64,000 nucleotides of DNA from the NCBI GenBank assembly GCA_911728435.2, contig OU452201.1:6014001-6078000 (forward strand). The letters are read 5' to 3'. A model generated the notes under the pieces. That model was not told the origin of the DNA and made no database searches. It saw nothing but the letters and a program-made list of their open reading frames with translations. Position 1 is the stretch's first letter. The number at the start of each line of letters is the position of its first letter. The stretch comes from Apoderus coryli (taxonomy: Eukaryota > Arthropoda > Insecta > Coleoptera > Attelabidae). Of this stretch, positions 23,962 to 35,956 are shown piece after piece. A program made the position numbers and the translations under genes.

Positions 23962-24006
23962 ATTGAAACATTGTTTCGAAATCAGTAGCTTTCATCATCA
24001 GACACA
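23962..24006 (-). ncRNA. Hammerhead ribozyme candidate 2 (type I, minus strand)
   Basis: On the minus strand: CTGATGA (24001-23995), then T, helix II GAAA (23993-23990) with TTTC (23981-23978) around an 8-base loop, GAAAC (23977-23973), AAT, and GTT as cleavage triplet (23969-23967). Helix III is one pair. I see only weak pairing for helix I, so activity is uncertain. Confidence 0.5.
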
Positions 24007-27000
24007 AAACTTTTCCTAAGTAAATTGAAATGAGGAAGGATATATATGTCGAAACTAAAACACTTTCCAAAAACAGTGTCATAGCCATGTGGGAACAAAC
24101 GTTAAATATTACTTGGTGCTATTACAGACCGCTACAATATGTACAGAGTGGACACTTTATTAGGGAACGGTATATAGATATATATTCATATGCTATACTA
24201 CTAACCTTGTTTTTGCTTGTAGGTCGGCTTTATACCCTAATTTTTGTGTTTTGAATGTGATACAAGATTTCAATTTGATAATTTACACTTACGACTATTT
24301 AATTCAATTCAATTACGCAGTGAAATAAATAAATTAAATTTGGACGGAGCACGTTTGTTTCGTTTACAGTAACACTTCTAAGCCAAAAAAACTTTATCCC
24401 TTCCGAAGTTCAAGACTTAAGAAATTATGGGATTTAAATCTCAAACCATAGCAACTTTAATTTGTCTAAGACATCTTTAATGTGTAAGTAAACGTGTTTA
24501 TTTGGCTGATTATTTTCCGAAAAAGTGATATTTATCGGAAATTACACAACCAAAATATTAGACATTTAGAACAATTTCGATAGACGACAGACGTGTTGTT
24601 CAACATAATGATTTTCATGTTTTGATGCAATAATTAGGGTAAAATAACCATATGTAAATAGATTAAACATCGTTGTTTGTTTTGCCCTTTGATTGTGCAC
24701 ATACAAAAACCATTTGGTAATGTCACAGATAAACTATTGAATATTATTATAATATACCTATAGATCAGTCAATATTTGATGTTCATTTGGAAATATATTT
24801 TATTATATAAATGAATGGCCGTCGTAGTAAATAAAATTAATTTAATTACTGGATTTTCAATATGCAATGGAAAATGGTTTAGTTTAGTGTCATTATTATT
24901 GGAAAACTAAAATAACATGCTATTTTAATAGTAAAAACATGTGGCGCAAATAGATCTTAATTTGTTAATTGGATGTATTTCAATTCTCCTTGGTTTTATC
25001 TTGGTGTAACATTGTCACTAAGCATCAATAAACTTGCAGCTTGTTCTGTTGTAAGTTTCATGCTACACTGAATCTGTTCGTTGGCAGCTCGCTCTGAGGG
25101 TTGTCAACTCAGAGAGAGTTAGATAATAAGCATTTCTCAACTTGTAGTGAAGGACAAATTCTTTTTACTACAGTTTAGAAATTACAATGTACATACATAC
25201 CTGTCAGTTCTTAATGCTTTTGAATTAAAGGTCAAGTTTTTTACCTCTTTTTACACTCTTTTCGAACGCCTGCGCCTATGTGTATTTTAAATTAATATTC
25301 TTATTATTAATATTTTTGAACCTCTTCTCTACGCTCAATGTGTTTTTGTACCAAATTTGTTACAAATCTGTTAAGATAATAGAAGAAAGATATTTTACGT
25401 TGAATACTGTGGCATATTTTTTAAAACATTAATTTGTTTAAGTATTAACTTTATTTTTCTTAATTGGCATATATTATCGTATAGTTATCTCAAATTTCCT
25501 AAGCTTATTCTCCTTAAAGTCATAAATAAATAAATATAAATATTTTGAGCGGCATTTTATAACTAAATAAAGTTCTCGATAAGTATGCTTGTGATACTTG
25601 TATCAATGAAATCGAACAATGGCATTTAACAAGTGCTGTCATTTAATGTCAGTCAGTCAGTTCTACTGAATTAGTCTGAGGTTCTGCTAAAGTGTCTAGA
25701 AAAAAAAATATTTCTACAAAATAATTTATCTTAGATTTTTTTAGCGGGTTCACAATACTTGCCCTATGGGTCGGGAAACTAAAAGTATTGTATAGCTGTG
25801 GATCGAAGACGGAATGAGCTGATAGAAATGCAACTATGACGGTGCAGCCTGTCTGTTCTAAAATTCATAGAAATTTCATTCTATATACTATAATAATATA
25901 TCATTTTATTTATCATTAGAAATGTAATTTCTGTAACCCATATGTTACTGTATATCGTATCGTATATATTTATATTCTGACTGTATGTTATCTGTGTGTA
26001 ATTGAAATTTGAGAGAAACATGTTTAAAGTAGATCCATTGGTGAAATTGGTTTCCAAATTACTTTTTAGATAGATGGATGCTTGTAATTTTTTATCACAT
26101 TCCTACATAGTAATGTTTTGTCTACAAACAACAAATTTGTAAGGTATCGTGTCGCAGTGGTATGGGAACTGGATTAGTTTAGTCAGAATTCTAACAAACT
26201 CTCTTCAGCAATTCCTATAGAACACTTTATGATGGAGTAAAAGTAAGTACCAGGCACGTTGTGTTTTTTTTTGCTTCATTCTTGTTTCCAATATAGTTGA
26301 AAATGGCTTCAGTTAAAATACAGTGGTGGATCTAAATATCCTAATTAGTTTTAGGTACATAAAAATCACAATTCTATGCTTTGTGTTTCGTTATAATAAG
26401 TAATTTCAATTTTAAATAAATATTTACGTATAGATGAATATCATAATAATTATTCTATTATTATTATTACTTAGTTTCTATTTTGGTCATCCTGTATTCG
26501 CTAGAGCAAAAAAATAATCGACTTCACTGTTTATTAATCCGTCCAACTTTTACACCTCGATAGGAACGTGCTAAATAGGTAACCCCAAGACAACTTTCTG
26601 AACTTTGATCCAAATCCCCAAAGAGCGACTAATGCCAACTTTTGAAGGAATGTTATTGGCAGAATACATATATCTTTACATCAGGAGAAAAAGGAAAAAA
26701 TGTGAACGTGATACATTCTTAATAAAGGTTTGAAATGTTCGTTTATTTATTTGCTATATCCGTTTGGAAAAAGGTGAGAGAACATTTTGTGATTGTTAAA
26801 GCCCAATTTTTCATGTACACCTGTTCACAGCAAAAATCTGTTTGAATACATTTTATTATGTTCGACAGCATCTACAGGATGGCAGAATAAAAACGAAATA
26901 AAGGTTTTAGAGTAGGTATACTTTTTTTAATGATACTTGAAAATGAGGCTTTTAATAATAACAATCAAATGAATAAAAACATGTATCTATTAAATATGCG

Positions 27001-27605
27001 TTCAGTATAGACTTTTCACGATGTAACATGTAACAACTGGCCTTTGTCTAACCACGTCCCTGGTATATCCCATTAAATAAAAGTTTAATGCACTAGCAAT
27101 TAGAAATGAAAGCAAAACTTTAATACCTTTTTGTCGACAACATACCTATAAGCGTGAATTTTCGATTCACTGCAAATGAGAGTTTCTTTTTCGACTGAAA
27201 ACTTCAATGTTTTAGTGGAATGAAAGTTTTAAAAGGAAATAACACGGTGAAAGGAAATTGAAAATTGCACACCGATACAACAAATTAAACTATTCGCATC
27301 AAAGAAAACTAAATGCGATCTACAACAATAATTGTTGTAATTGATTATCGCAAAATAAACTGGTTTTCAACAAAGATATTTTCAAGAATAATTAATGCAG
27401 GGTGATCTACAAACTTTCATATTTTCATGCTTCACTCAAAAGTATAGGTTGATAAATAAAAATATACCGGTTGATATGACAATAATAATAATTGTTGTTA
27501 TTCTATTGTATTGATCCTTATGGAAAGTTAATGATTTACTTAATAATATATTACACTACATCCGTAGTCAAGTGTATTATTTATCTTTTGTCTTAAAGTT
27601 TTAAA
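24007..27605. other. Long non-coding stretch with satellite fragment
   Basis: At 25255-25390 a fragment (TTTTCGAACGCCTG, CTCTACGCTCAATGTG, GTACCAAATTTG) matches the ~530-bp satellite at 51.7-53.6 kb. No other structure was recognised. The open frame at 24030-24254 has no supporting feature. Confidence 0.4.
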
Positions 27606-27770
27606 ATGGCGAATCTTTGTTGCATGGTAAATTGTAAAAGAAATCACGCGAAAGCTATTGTAGTTGTGCGTGTTTTTCTAGTTACGAAATCTGATAATTC
27701 ACCACAGAAATTTTTAAAAAGTAGAGAAGAAAAACTAACAGAATCAAATTCGTTTTCAAAAAGTTATTGA
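27606..27770 (+). pseudogene. Short THAP-like open frame
   Basis: A 54-codon frame starts MANLCCMVNCKRNHAKAI and includes RVFLVTKSDNSP. The start resembles THAP domains (M-x-x-C-C-x-V-N-C followed by a basic stretch and a phenylalanine-rich FxxP/K turn). It stops before any later zinc ligand, so at most it is the first half of a THAP domain, either a lone exon or a fragment. No splice donor with good fit is seen near its end. The similarity is short and could be coincidental. Confidence 0.35.
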
Positions 27771-28403
27771 GAAAAGTAAACTTGAAATTTTGAAACGTGA
27801 ATAACTTACTAGTTTCGAAAGATCAGAAGCATTTTGTATCTTGTTTATAACACTTAAGGTAGATTTAGCTAACGAAGATGCATAACAATTTGTTTAGTGT
27901 ATAACTGTAATCACAATCACAACTATTCAAAATACGTTCTGGCTATGTTCCTCCTTGGATTTGAACGTATATAAATAACGTATTTTATGGAGTAGACGTC
28001 GTTTCATTCCAAATTTATTTTATTTATTTATTTATTTTGGAAACCTAAGTATACAGGTTAAAGTTTTTAAGTATTTGTTTTAAACAAATTTGTAAAATGT
28101 TATACGTAGATTAGTAGTTATTTTCAGCATTTCATATAGCTATAAAGATCTAAAAAAGTGATACTCCAGTTGCCACTTTGTTTAGTGATATATTATAAGC
28201 ACTAGCTTATGTAAATGTTGGCCTGAATCTACCAGAATAAATCATTTCTCTCATACATTTGAGGCATCTGGCTAATTGCAAATTATAGTACGTACTTCAT
28301 ATACGAGATGCACAATATGTAATAATGTGCGGAGAATTTAATGAAAACTTTGAAGTTGTTTAGAAATATGTACCCACATCTGAATGAATCATTTATACAT
28401 GTA
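27771..28403. other. Non-coding stretch, no gene recognised
   Basis: AT-rich, with a short TTTATTTATTTATT run near 28019-28034. Nothing else is supported. Confidence 0.4.
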
Positions 28404-29046
28404 CATTGGCGGCTGGTCCATGAGAGTTGCAGAGTTGCGGAACCGCCGAATATTAGAAATAAATGACGAAATTAACATTTTCAATAAGAAATATTTAAAA
28501 ATCCACAATACTGTAACTTAAACACACTAATATGACTATTTATTTCACTGTTATTAACTATTGACTGTTCTGTTCATAACTGTCTTCTGTCTCTGTTACG
28601 TTGCCCATATATATATGGTTGGCCTTCTTTCTCGAACACTTCCAGTGAGTACTCGATTGTTCTATAACGTTCTAGATCCATACGGTAAGCGAGTCGCCTC
28701 CCGTTTGGTTGATTCGAGAACTTCGAGAATATATCACCTGATTACTATAGTACAGCCAATGCGGTGTTGCCGGATGTATTTATTTCTCTCTAAGCGACAT
28801 TTATATATTCATCACAATACATTTTGAAAATTTCAACATGCTGAAAAGAAGACACTCTTTTCTTTAAATGAATTATTATGTCCTGAAATTGGTCCTACAT
28901 ATTTAAAAATAATCTGTACAGGGTGGTCCAGTTTCGAAAGCGGACACTTTAGAGGCAGACAATCGCGATAGAACCTCCTGGGTGGTGAGAAATCCGTCTG
29001 GTAAGTTCTGCCTCCCTATAGTTAAATGAGATGCGAGCCGCCACTG
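28404..29046. mobile_element. Non-autonomous hAT-type element (MITE-like)
   Basis: The left end CATTGGCGGCTGGTCCATGA and the right end (reverse complement) CAGTGGCGGCTCGCATCTCA are imperfect inverted repeats, and the same CAGTGGCGGCT end occurs at 23579. No transposase is inside. The 8-bp flanks do not match, so it is old or the limits are slightly off. Near its right part an ACAGGGTGGTCC string (28918) suggests a second repeat family lies inside. Confidence 0.55.
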
Positions 29047-29603
29047 TAGAAGCTCGAAAGCTAGGCAGTGATATGGCAGCAGTAAATGGTACAGTGATCA
29101 ATCGATTTGAATTACCTACCTATGTGCCCTTGTATGTTCATACACTAACAAAGCATTGTTGAAAGTTAAACCATACACCTTACTCTGGAATTCAAATGAT
29201 ATAGAAAAATTTCCATAACAAAAGATATTATACAAGAGATTACAGAGAGCATTTTTGTAAAAGTGTGTCATAAAAAGGCAATTGCGTTGACATTTTTATT
29301 TAGGATTATCACATAGAAATATAATATGGGAAATAATATTATATTGCTTTTGAACTGGGTTTCAGCTTATTAAATATTTATATAGCCTCTGCATTTATAT
29401 AGCTTATGTAATATTTATTTTTATGAATTGGTCGTTATAACATGGAGCAGAATAATATTTTTTAATAGGTAAATTTACTAAAAACAATTTAACAGCATTT
29501 TTATACTGATTATCTCTTTTTTCAAAACAATTGCTGGCAAAATTCGAACTATTTCTTGGTGGGCTTTCACACCGAAGTGGTATACGACGTGCCCCTGGCA
29601 AGC
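29047..29603. other. Non-coding stretch, no gene recognised
   Basis: AT-rich sequence without recognisable coding or repeat structure. Confidence 0.4.
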
Positions 29604-29819
29604 CTAATTATAGTTCGATTTCTCTTTCTCGTCAAAATAGGCCTCGATTTCAGCCATTACTTCATCATTGGACTTTCCAGCAACCATTCTCTCGAGATCT
29701 GAAAACAGGAAATAAGTCGGTGGGGGCGAAATCTGGAGAATATGTTGGGTAGGTAAACAATTCGAATTGAATTTTGCCATAGTTTTTATCGATCGAGCTC
29801 GAGAAGTAAAAATTTTCAC
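29604..29819 (-). pseudogene. mariner transposase C-terminal remnant, second lineage
   Basis: On the minus strand, YFLFSDLERMVAGKSNDEVM followed by AEIEAYFDEKEKSNY matches the region just after the third catalytic Asp in many insect mariners (pattern DYFLFS.L...LAGK....EEV..E.EAYF). In the neighbouring frame PTYSPDFAPTD, which carries the third Asp, can be read just before it, so one frameshift separates them. The residues differ from the copies at 7.5 and 14.4 kb, so this is a different mariner subfamily. Nothing of the N-terminal two-thirds remains. Confidence 0.75.
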
Positions 29820-30547
29820 AGTTTATTTTGTAGTTCGCAATCTATTATAAATTTAAGTATTTTTTCAATATTTGTTGCTTGGCCTAATGCTTCTTCCATG
29901 TTCGCTGCTATTTCCAGTTCTCTTCGTGTTTTTTTATTGATTGTGTTACATTTATTTATGAAATTGTTATAATATTTTTATACTCGGGTCTCTAGTATTT
30001 TGTCGCCTTAAAAGCAATGTTTGTAAAATCATTTGTGCGCATCTACGTCTATCACATTCACTTGTCTCGGAAATAGGTGCACGAAATTTAGCATTGTGGT
30101 GGCGTAATTCGTTTTCTTCCAAAATACGTGATTTATAACTTTTCAAATTTAAATAAGTATTACAAAATGAGTTTTAACCAAGTTTGGTACAAAAATACTA
30201 CTGAAAATGTCGTAATTAGAATTTCGAATATTTAGGGTGTAGGCGAAAGGTGTAAAAAGAGAGACAATCTAAAAGAAAATATTTTCTAAATTAAACGGAA
30301 TGATTTTCATTTTGAGCATACAACTTTACATGGTACTTGTTTTTAAAGAAATGTCTTTTTCGTTTAATCGTAATATTGTGAACTTTTCATAATGTGTATG
30401 CTTTAATTAATTCTTTGCTAAATATTCAGAGAGGTTGTATTATTGGCTTTCTAACTAAGGATGTCTTAATATTAACAATAAAGAAGATTTGTGGAGTTGG
30501 GGTATTGTAGTTTATTTATATTTATATTTAAAAAGTTGGTATATCAA
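29820..30547. other. Non-coding stretch, no gene recognised
   Basis: No family-recognisable protein or repeat structure is visible. Confidence 0.4.
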
Positions 30548-30742
30548 AATCGACAACTGGATATCGAGGCACTAAATGCACGTATCAGGGCAGAAGCCAA
30601 TAGTATTCCTCCAGAGATGATCCCACGTTCAGTGCAAGACGTTTATGATAGGCTTAGCTATTGCATTTTAGCAAACGGCGATCAATTGTTGTTGTGTATT
30701 GTTCGGGAAAGTAAAATTGATCTAGTTTCATCTTTCAAATAA
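30548..30742 (+). pseudogene. Tc1/mariner-superfamily transposase C-terminal tail
   Basis: The frame includes QLDIEALNARIRAEANSIPP, EMIPRSVQDVYDRLSYCILA and NGDQ. The pattern D-I-x-x-L-x-x-R-I-(15)-V-x-x-x-x-x-R-L-x-Y-C-x-x-x-N-G is the usual C-terminal end of many insect Tc1/mariner-like transposases, which finish with N-G-x-x-F-E-H. Here the final block is changed to NGDQLLLC. The catalytic core is absent upstream. The call rests on a short pattern. Confidence 0.5.
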
Positions 30743-31086
30743 ACAAAAGTGAAGATTCTATAATCAATAAATTTTATTAGAGAAAGATAATTTGGATAAA
30801 TTCACGAATAGAAATGTGTCACAAATTTAAACACTTACGGTTACGGTCAAGGTAAAGTATAAGTGCACGTTTAATTTAAAGTAATTCTAAGTATATAATA
30901 TATTACACTATTTATAAAACAAATATAAAATCTTGACATTCATAAATTTAGTTACGGCGTACAGTCTTTTAGGATGAATTTATTCTAGACATATACGAGG
31001 ATATTGGAACAATCGCATTTACGGAGCACAAAGCAGATTTTCCAAATTGATTTGTCGTTTTGATTCTTGAAGCATTTGTATATATA

Positions 31087-31716
31087 AAGTATGTCCACAG
31101 GAAAAGTGTTCAAGAGAAAAAACTTTCTTATTTTTCATTGTATCGAAAATAGTTACTCTTGATAAAAACTTCTGAGGGTAAAATTGGGTTAGAAAAATTT
31201 AACATTTCTTATACGGGGTGTTCAGAAAATTGAAAAAACTATAAATAATACAAGGCTACAAATTGTTTATCGCACCTCAAATAAATGCCACTACTGATTA
31301 ATTAGAAATTTAGAAACAGTTTTGATGAATTACGTGTTCGTTTAAAGGCATGTGCTTGAGTAAATAAACTTTTTCAACTTGTGCATTGCTAATTTGGAAT
31401 TAATTGATGTAAAATAAATTTATTGGATACAATAAATAAAATTAGGCTGATTTTTTCGAACATTTGTATTAGAAACTTTTGAATAACTTTTCCCAGTAAC
31501 TTATTTCTATATCTTCTCCAATAAGTGCATTTTACTCTTGTACCATTTACAGTTTTTTTCAATTTCTTGAACGCCCTGTATAAGAAATGTTCAATTTTTC
31601 TATCCAGATCTTACTTCAAGAGCCAGCAACGCACTTTTTATCAAGAGCAACTTTTTTCGATCAAATAAAAAATAAGAAAGTTTTTCTTCTTGAACACTTT
31701 TCCTGTCGACATACTG
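31087..31716. mobile_element. MITE with ~170-bp terminal inverted repeats and TA target site
   Basis: The left arm starts AAGTATGTCCACAGGAAAAG and the right arm, reverse complemented, CAGTATGTCGACAGGAAAAG. Complementarity continues through GTGTTCAAGA, AACTTTCTTATTTTT, CTCTTGATAAAAA and AACATTTCTTATAC.GGG to AATTGAAAAAA. TA flanks both ends (31085-31086, 31717-31718), as in Tc1/mariner-type elements. There is no open frame inside. The arms differ by scattered substitutions and a small indel, so it is not very recent. A transcript would fold into a long hairpin. Confidence 0.88.
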
Positions 31717-33355
31717 TATATTATTGATTTATAAAAGTTTGTCTTTTATTACGATGGGCATACATGTTCAGCTATATACATATAAAACAGATATTCCGAA
31801 TATAGTAAAAAGATTGATTAAAAAAATTACATAATTATAATAATATTTGGTTGATTTTCTTTATAAATTTAAATAAATTTTCTTCTTTAAGTGATTTTTT
31901 ATGTGTTTTAAGGTTGTAACTTCATAAAATTAAAAACTACTATTTCCAAAACGCATAAAAATTAAATAAATTCTTGAGTATGTTAATTTTTGTTCCTGGT
32001 TAGACTTGTAAAGACAAATCTGATCCCCAAAAAGCACGAGAACTTTCCCAAGTACGTTACCGGGAAGTCCTACTCTGTAGATAATATAATTTGAATTCTC
32101 AACCCACAAAATGACAATTTAAATCCTCTTCAAATGGAATGAAACTGTTTTTCAATTAATTCTATCTATTTCTGGATAATAAGGGCAACAAAAGTCAACT
32201 AACATTTTGGTAATTAAACTGATATTTGCTTAAAGGCAACCCTCAAAGTCCTCTCTACAATATACCGGTAGAGAACGCGTCTATCAACGCAGAATAATTA
32301 CTTAGACCACTAATTAATTGCATGTAAATTTGTAGGGATTATTGTGTTCAAGAACATCTAATAGAGTACAACCCAATGTATTATGGATACTTAGGTTGAG
32401 CAGATTTTATCATTATGTCAATGCTTCATTGTTTTTCGTCAACCGCAAATTAAGATTTAGTATCTCATGAATGGAATAATAATTTTTGGAGGCGACGTTC
32501 ACAGATGGGCTATTTTATTTTTTTTTATTAATGAATTTACCTTTAAAATGGTAAGTAGACCATCTAAGCTCGATAAATGTTTTTGTTTTATTATATGTGT
32601 TTAGTTAATAAATAATTTCATATTGAACATTTGATTTGATTTTAGAAAATTGATTCATTTTAGTATTCAAAATGGTTATAATTCCATAAGGAGACATTTT
32701 TCGAAATTTTGACATAAGTGATTTTCATCTTATTTTTGGTCGTAGATTCTTCACCCAAAGGGTGTTGATTTTTTTGGGACACACAGTATAGTCACAAAAT
32801 GATCGAAATTAATGCTTGATTTGCGTGTTACAGATGTATGTATCTTCTTTATCTTTTGGACTTTTATAGTGAAAATAATATTCTGAATGATTTATTGACC
32901 AATAAACTTACTCGTATTTTCCTAATTTAATTACGTATATTTGTAGAGTACAAGGAAATATCATGCTTTGTGCGATAAAAGCAATTAATCCCAATTCTAC
33001 AAGCTCATTTACCTACTAATTCACTTTTCAATTTGGATTCATGATTAGTACCTATAATATTTATATATATTTTGAATGCATATTATGTTTTTCAAGTTCT
33101 GCAATTAGAAAAACATGATTCAGGTTCTATTTTATCAATGCGACGGTGTATTCCTCAATCGGGAATTTAGTGGAAAAACATTTTATATAAATGTACAAAC
33201 AAGAAAAAAAAAAGAATCACTTTTTGGCAAATATGCAAAATGTCGTCCTCTATTTTTAATTTATCAACAGCTGTAAACTAAAAATAAAATTAACATTGGT
33301 TTACATTATAAATATTATTAAAATATATTGAATAGATCAGATGACGTTTACCCAC
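31717..33355. other. Non-coding stretch with dispersed repeat
   Basis: Contains the ~105-bp repeat at 32683 (listed separately). Otherwise AT-rich with no recognised gene. Confidence 0.4.
32683..32790 (+). repeat. Dispersed repeat, copy A
   Basis: CATAAGGAGACATTTTTCGA, then TTTTGACATAAGTGATTTTC, and CCAAAGGGTG..TTTTTGGGACAC, matches 44183-44289 in the same order and orientation with few changes. The unit ends in the GGGACACxCxGTAT motif that recurs across the window. Confidence 0.85.
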
Positions 33356-33378
33356 ATATATATATATATATATATATA
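33356..33378. repeat. (AT)n microsatellite
   Basis: An uninterrupted AT dinucleotide run of about 23 bases. Confidence 0.95.
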
Positions 33379-33441
33379 GATAACTTTGTGTCTGGGGTTG
33401 ATCAGCAAATCTTTTTGAATAAAACTATTTTACGTTATGCC

Positions 33442-33478
33442 AAGCTTTCGATATATTTTTATATCTTCCTCGGGGCTA
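33442..33478 (-). ncRNA. Decayed hammerhead-like motif
   Basis: On the minus strand: CCGAGGA, then a perfect GATATA/TATATC helix around a 4-base A loop, then GAAAG and CTTGGC. It keeps the hammerhead layout, but the conserved U4 is C and GAAAC is GAAAG, so it is probably inactive. It may simply share ancestry with the other hammerhead repeats. Confidence 0.3.
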
Positions 33479-33886
33479 CAAATATAAGAGTAAGCTAAGT
33501 ATAAATATATATAAAATTTAAAAATATGTTTACCTTAGTATACGCGGCAAGTTTTACATTGGTAAAAATAATATAAATTGTAAATTAAAGAACATTAACA
33601 TAAACTTTTTTGTCAACTTTGTAAAATAATGATTAAAATTTAACATTTTTAAGTTAATTGAATTTTTTGTAATTGACACTGACATGTTTATTCAAAAATA
33701 TTTTGTTTAGTTTATTTGTGGTAAATTGTTTTTTAAGTGAAATGTCAAGTTTTTTAATTAGGTTAGAAAGTAGATTCAAAAGAAATATTACTATCATCAT
33801 GGGTGTTATTATTAATAGTAAATAAATATGAATATATATTACTGATTTCATTCGAGTCTTTCTTTTTGTTTAACGTATTTTCGGTA

Positions 33887-35910
33887 TTATAATAATAATA
33901 ATAATAATAATAATATATGTTTATTAGTTCTAAAAGGTATTACATAAATTTGTACAGAAAAATGTATTATTACAACCATTAGAACTAAAGGGCGTGAAAT
34001 CTCAGCCTCTCAACTAGGTTGAGTGCTGTTGAAGCCCAAGAAACAATACACAATAAAAAATAACAAAAAAAAATCAGTACTACACAATAAATACAATATT
34101 AAAACACATAATTATACAAAAATAAAGTGTTGGGTTAAAAACAATGCAAACAAAATGCCCAAATGAAATGCCTAAACGCTGCCAAGCAATATCTTTTTAA
34201 TCGTGGATCTGAACACATGCAAACTCCGAGAGAAATCCTTAATCACAAACCGGTTAACTAGCGTGGCGACATTATAAGAGAAGGATCTTTTAAATATTTC
34301 CTTTTTATGAACAGGGACTGTTATTAGACTTTTACGTCTGATGTTTAGATTATGCACATCAGTTCTAAACACAATTCTATTAACCAGATAAGGAGGGGTT
34401 TTATATTTTATTATTTTGTAAAAGAAGCATGTTGAATGGTGAATGCGTCTGTTATACATATTCAGCCAACCTGCCTCCTTAAGTTTGTGAGATATGCGAT
34501 GTCTTCTGCGAATGCCAAATATGAACCGCAAGCAAGAGTTCTGCAACTTCTGAACTCTCCCTCTGTCCACACTATCAAGACAAGGACCGTAGATGCTGTC
34601 ACAGTAGTTTAAGTGCGATAAGACAAGAGCATCACACATACGAATCTTCAAGGTTACATTTAACGAATGTCGGTGAGGGTATAATTTTTTTAACATTCCA
34701 TATCCGATTTTAAGTTTTGATGTTATATGGTCCTTGAATCGCATCTTATGATCCAGAACAAGCCCCAAGTTCTTTGCTCCTTCCTGGAAAACCAAAATGT
34801 CTCCATCCAATTCAAGGGCATTTTGTTGAATTTGATTTCTTACATTATCGCCACAAAACAGCATACAAACGGTTTTATTCGTGTTTAATTTTAACAAATG
34901 ATCACGCGATATTTGATGTATTTTCCTCAGGTCCCGATTTATACGATCCACGGCCACCGCAGCGTCTAACGGGTTAAAGGCACCATAAATCTGTGTGTCA
35001 TCTGCATACAAATGATATTTACAAAACTCTAAATCTCTGACAAAAACAGACGAATACAGACTATAAAGTATCGGACCCAGAACACTACCCTGCGGCACAC
35101 CAGATAGAACAGATCTCTTCCTAGACATATGCTCATCGCTCACAACACACTGAGAACGACCCGTGAGGAATGATCTCAACAAACCTCTTGACTCTACGCT
35201 GAAACCAAAATAATTCAACATAGCAGCAAGGATATCATGATTAAGTAGATCGAATGCTTTACTAAAATCAAGCAGAACCAAAATGACAGCCCTGCCACTA
35301 TCCAAAGCGTGAAATATATCATCTGTCACTTGAGACAATGCTGTAGAGCAGCTAAAGCCTTTACGAAAGCCCGATTGGAAAGCAGGCAAAATTTCATTTG
35401 TAATTAAAAATGATGACATTTGTTGTTCCATAATTTTTTCTAAAATTTTTGAAAGTGTCGGCAGGACAGATATACAACGCAAATGGCTCAGTTCAGAAGG
35501 ACAGCCAATCTTAGGCAAAGGTACAACCTTAGCATATTTCCATTCATCTGGAAAAATACACTGCTCAATACATGTGTTAATGATATTCACTATAGGTTTA
35601 ATAATCACAGGACAACACAGAGATATAAGAGCTATATTAATGTCATCAAGTCCACAAGCTTTGGTTTTGATTTGTCGCACAATATTTATGACCTCCTCCT
35701 CCGTAACTAGCGAAAACCTGAAGTCTTGATTATTTATTCTGTTGTTCATATAGAAATTTATCAAGTTAACATCAGGAGGTCGACTATTCACGCTTGCGTC
35801 GATAAAATAGTTATTTAGTCGATCCGGATCTCTTAAATTTTCAGGTATATTTGTATACGTTTCAAACATTTCAATGAAAAGTCGTTTATTTTGATTTTGT
35901 TCACAGGCAA
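33887..35910 (-). mobile_element. 5'-truncated non-LTR retrotransposon, CR1 group
   Basis: From about 35910 down to a (TTA)n-type tail at 33887-33915, the minus strand carries a reverse transcriptase frame, a ~250-bp 3' untranslated region ending AGAACTAATAAACATATATT, and the trinucleotide run. A short-repeat tail rather than poly(A) and the protein sequence place it in the CR1/L2/Daphne-type group. The endonuclease and first ORF are missing, a common outcome of incomplete reverse transcription. Beyond its 5' edge lies TATATATATGTATACAGGGT, another repeat end. Confidence 0.85.
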
Positions 35911-35956
35911 GGATTTTTACATTATTTATATATATATATGTATACAGGGTGGTCAC
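34172..35956 (-). CDS. LINE reverse transcriptase, open but N-terminally truncated
   Basis: An uninterrupted 594-codon frame. About the first 20 residues (TLYTYIYINN) derive from a flanking AT run, so the true protein starts farther upstream and is lost. Linker residues ~25-135 lead to the reverse transcriptase domain (~140-420): PDEWKYAKVVPLPKIG near 136-151, FQSGFRKGFSCSTAL near 193-207, LLDFSKAFDLLNHD with the first catalytic Asp at ~230, SGVPQGSVLGPILY at ~285-298, and YADD at 317-320 with the two catalytic Asp. The C-terminal part includes KTPPYLVNRIVFRTDVHNLN. No restriction-type endonuclease or RNase H is seen. The clean frame suggests recent insertion, but without the AP endonuclease it cannot move alone. 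Similarity to Daphne/CR1-type elements is from memory. Confidence 0.93.
   Translation of the reverse strand: MTTLYTYIYINNVKILACEQNQNKRLFIEMFETYTNIPENLRDPDRLNNYFIDASVNSRPPDVNLINFYMNNRINNQDFRFSLVTEEEVINIVRQIKTKACGLDDINIALISLCCPVIIKPIVNIINTCIEQCIFPDEWKYAKVVPLPKIGCPSELSHLRCISVLPTLSKILEKIMEQQMSSFLITNEILPAFQSGFRKGFSCSTALSQVTDDIFHALDSGRAVILVLLDFSKAFDLLNHDILAAMLNYFGFSVESRGLLRSFLTGRSQCVVSDEHMSRKRSVLSGVPQGSVLGPILYSLYSSVFVRDLEFCKYHLYADDTQIYGAFNPLDAAVAVDRINRDLRKIHQISRDHLLKLNTNKTVCMLFCGDNVRNQIQQNALELDGDILVFQEGAKNLGLVLDHKMRFKDHITSKLKIGYGMLKKLYPHRHSLNVTLKIRMCDALVLSHLNYCDSIYGPCLDSVDRGRVQKLQNSCLRFIFGIRRRHRISHKLKEAGWLNMYNRRIHHSTCFFYKIIKYKTPPYLVNRIVFRTDVHNLNIRRKSLITVPVHKKEIFKRSFSYNVATLVNRFVIKDFSRSLHVFRSTIKKILLGSV

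Noticed and set aside
25006..25098. Minus-strand frame QPSERAANEQIQCSMKLTTE as a terminal exon
   Set aside because: The composition looks protein-like and a weak acceptor precedes it, but 34 open codons without family match or partner exon are within chance.
28561..28827. 88-codon + strand frame inside the hAT-type element
   Set aside because: No transposase motif and no start context; read as part of a non-coding element.
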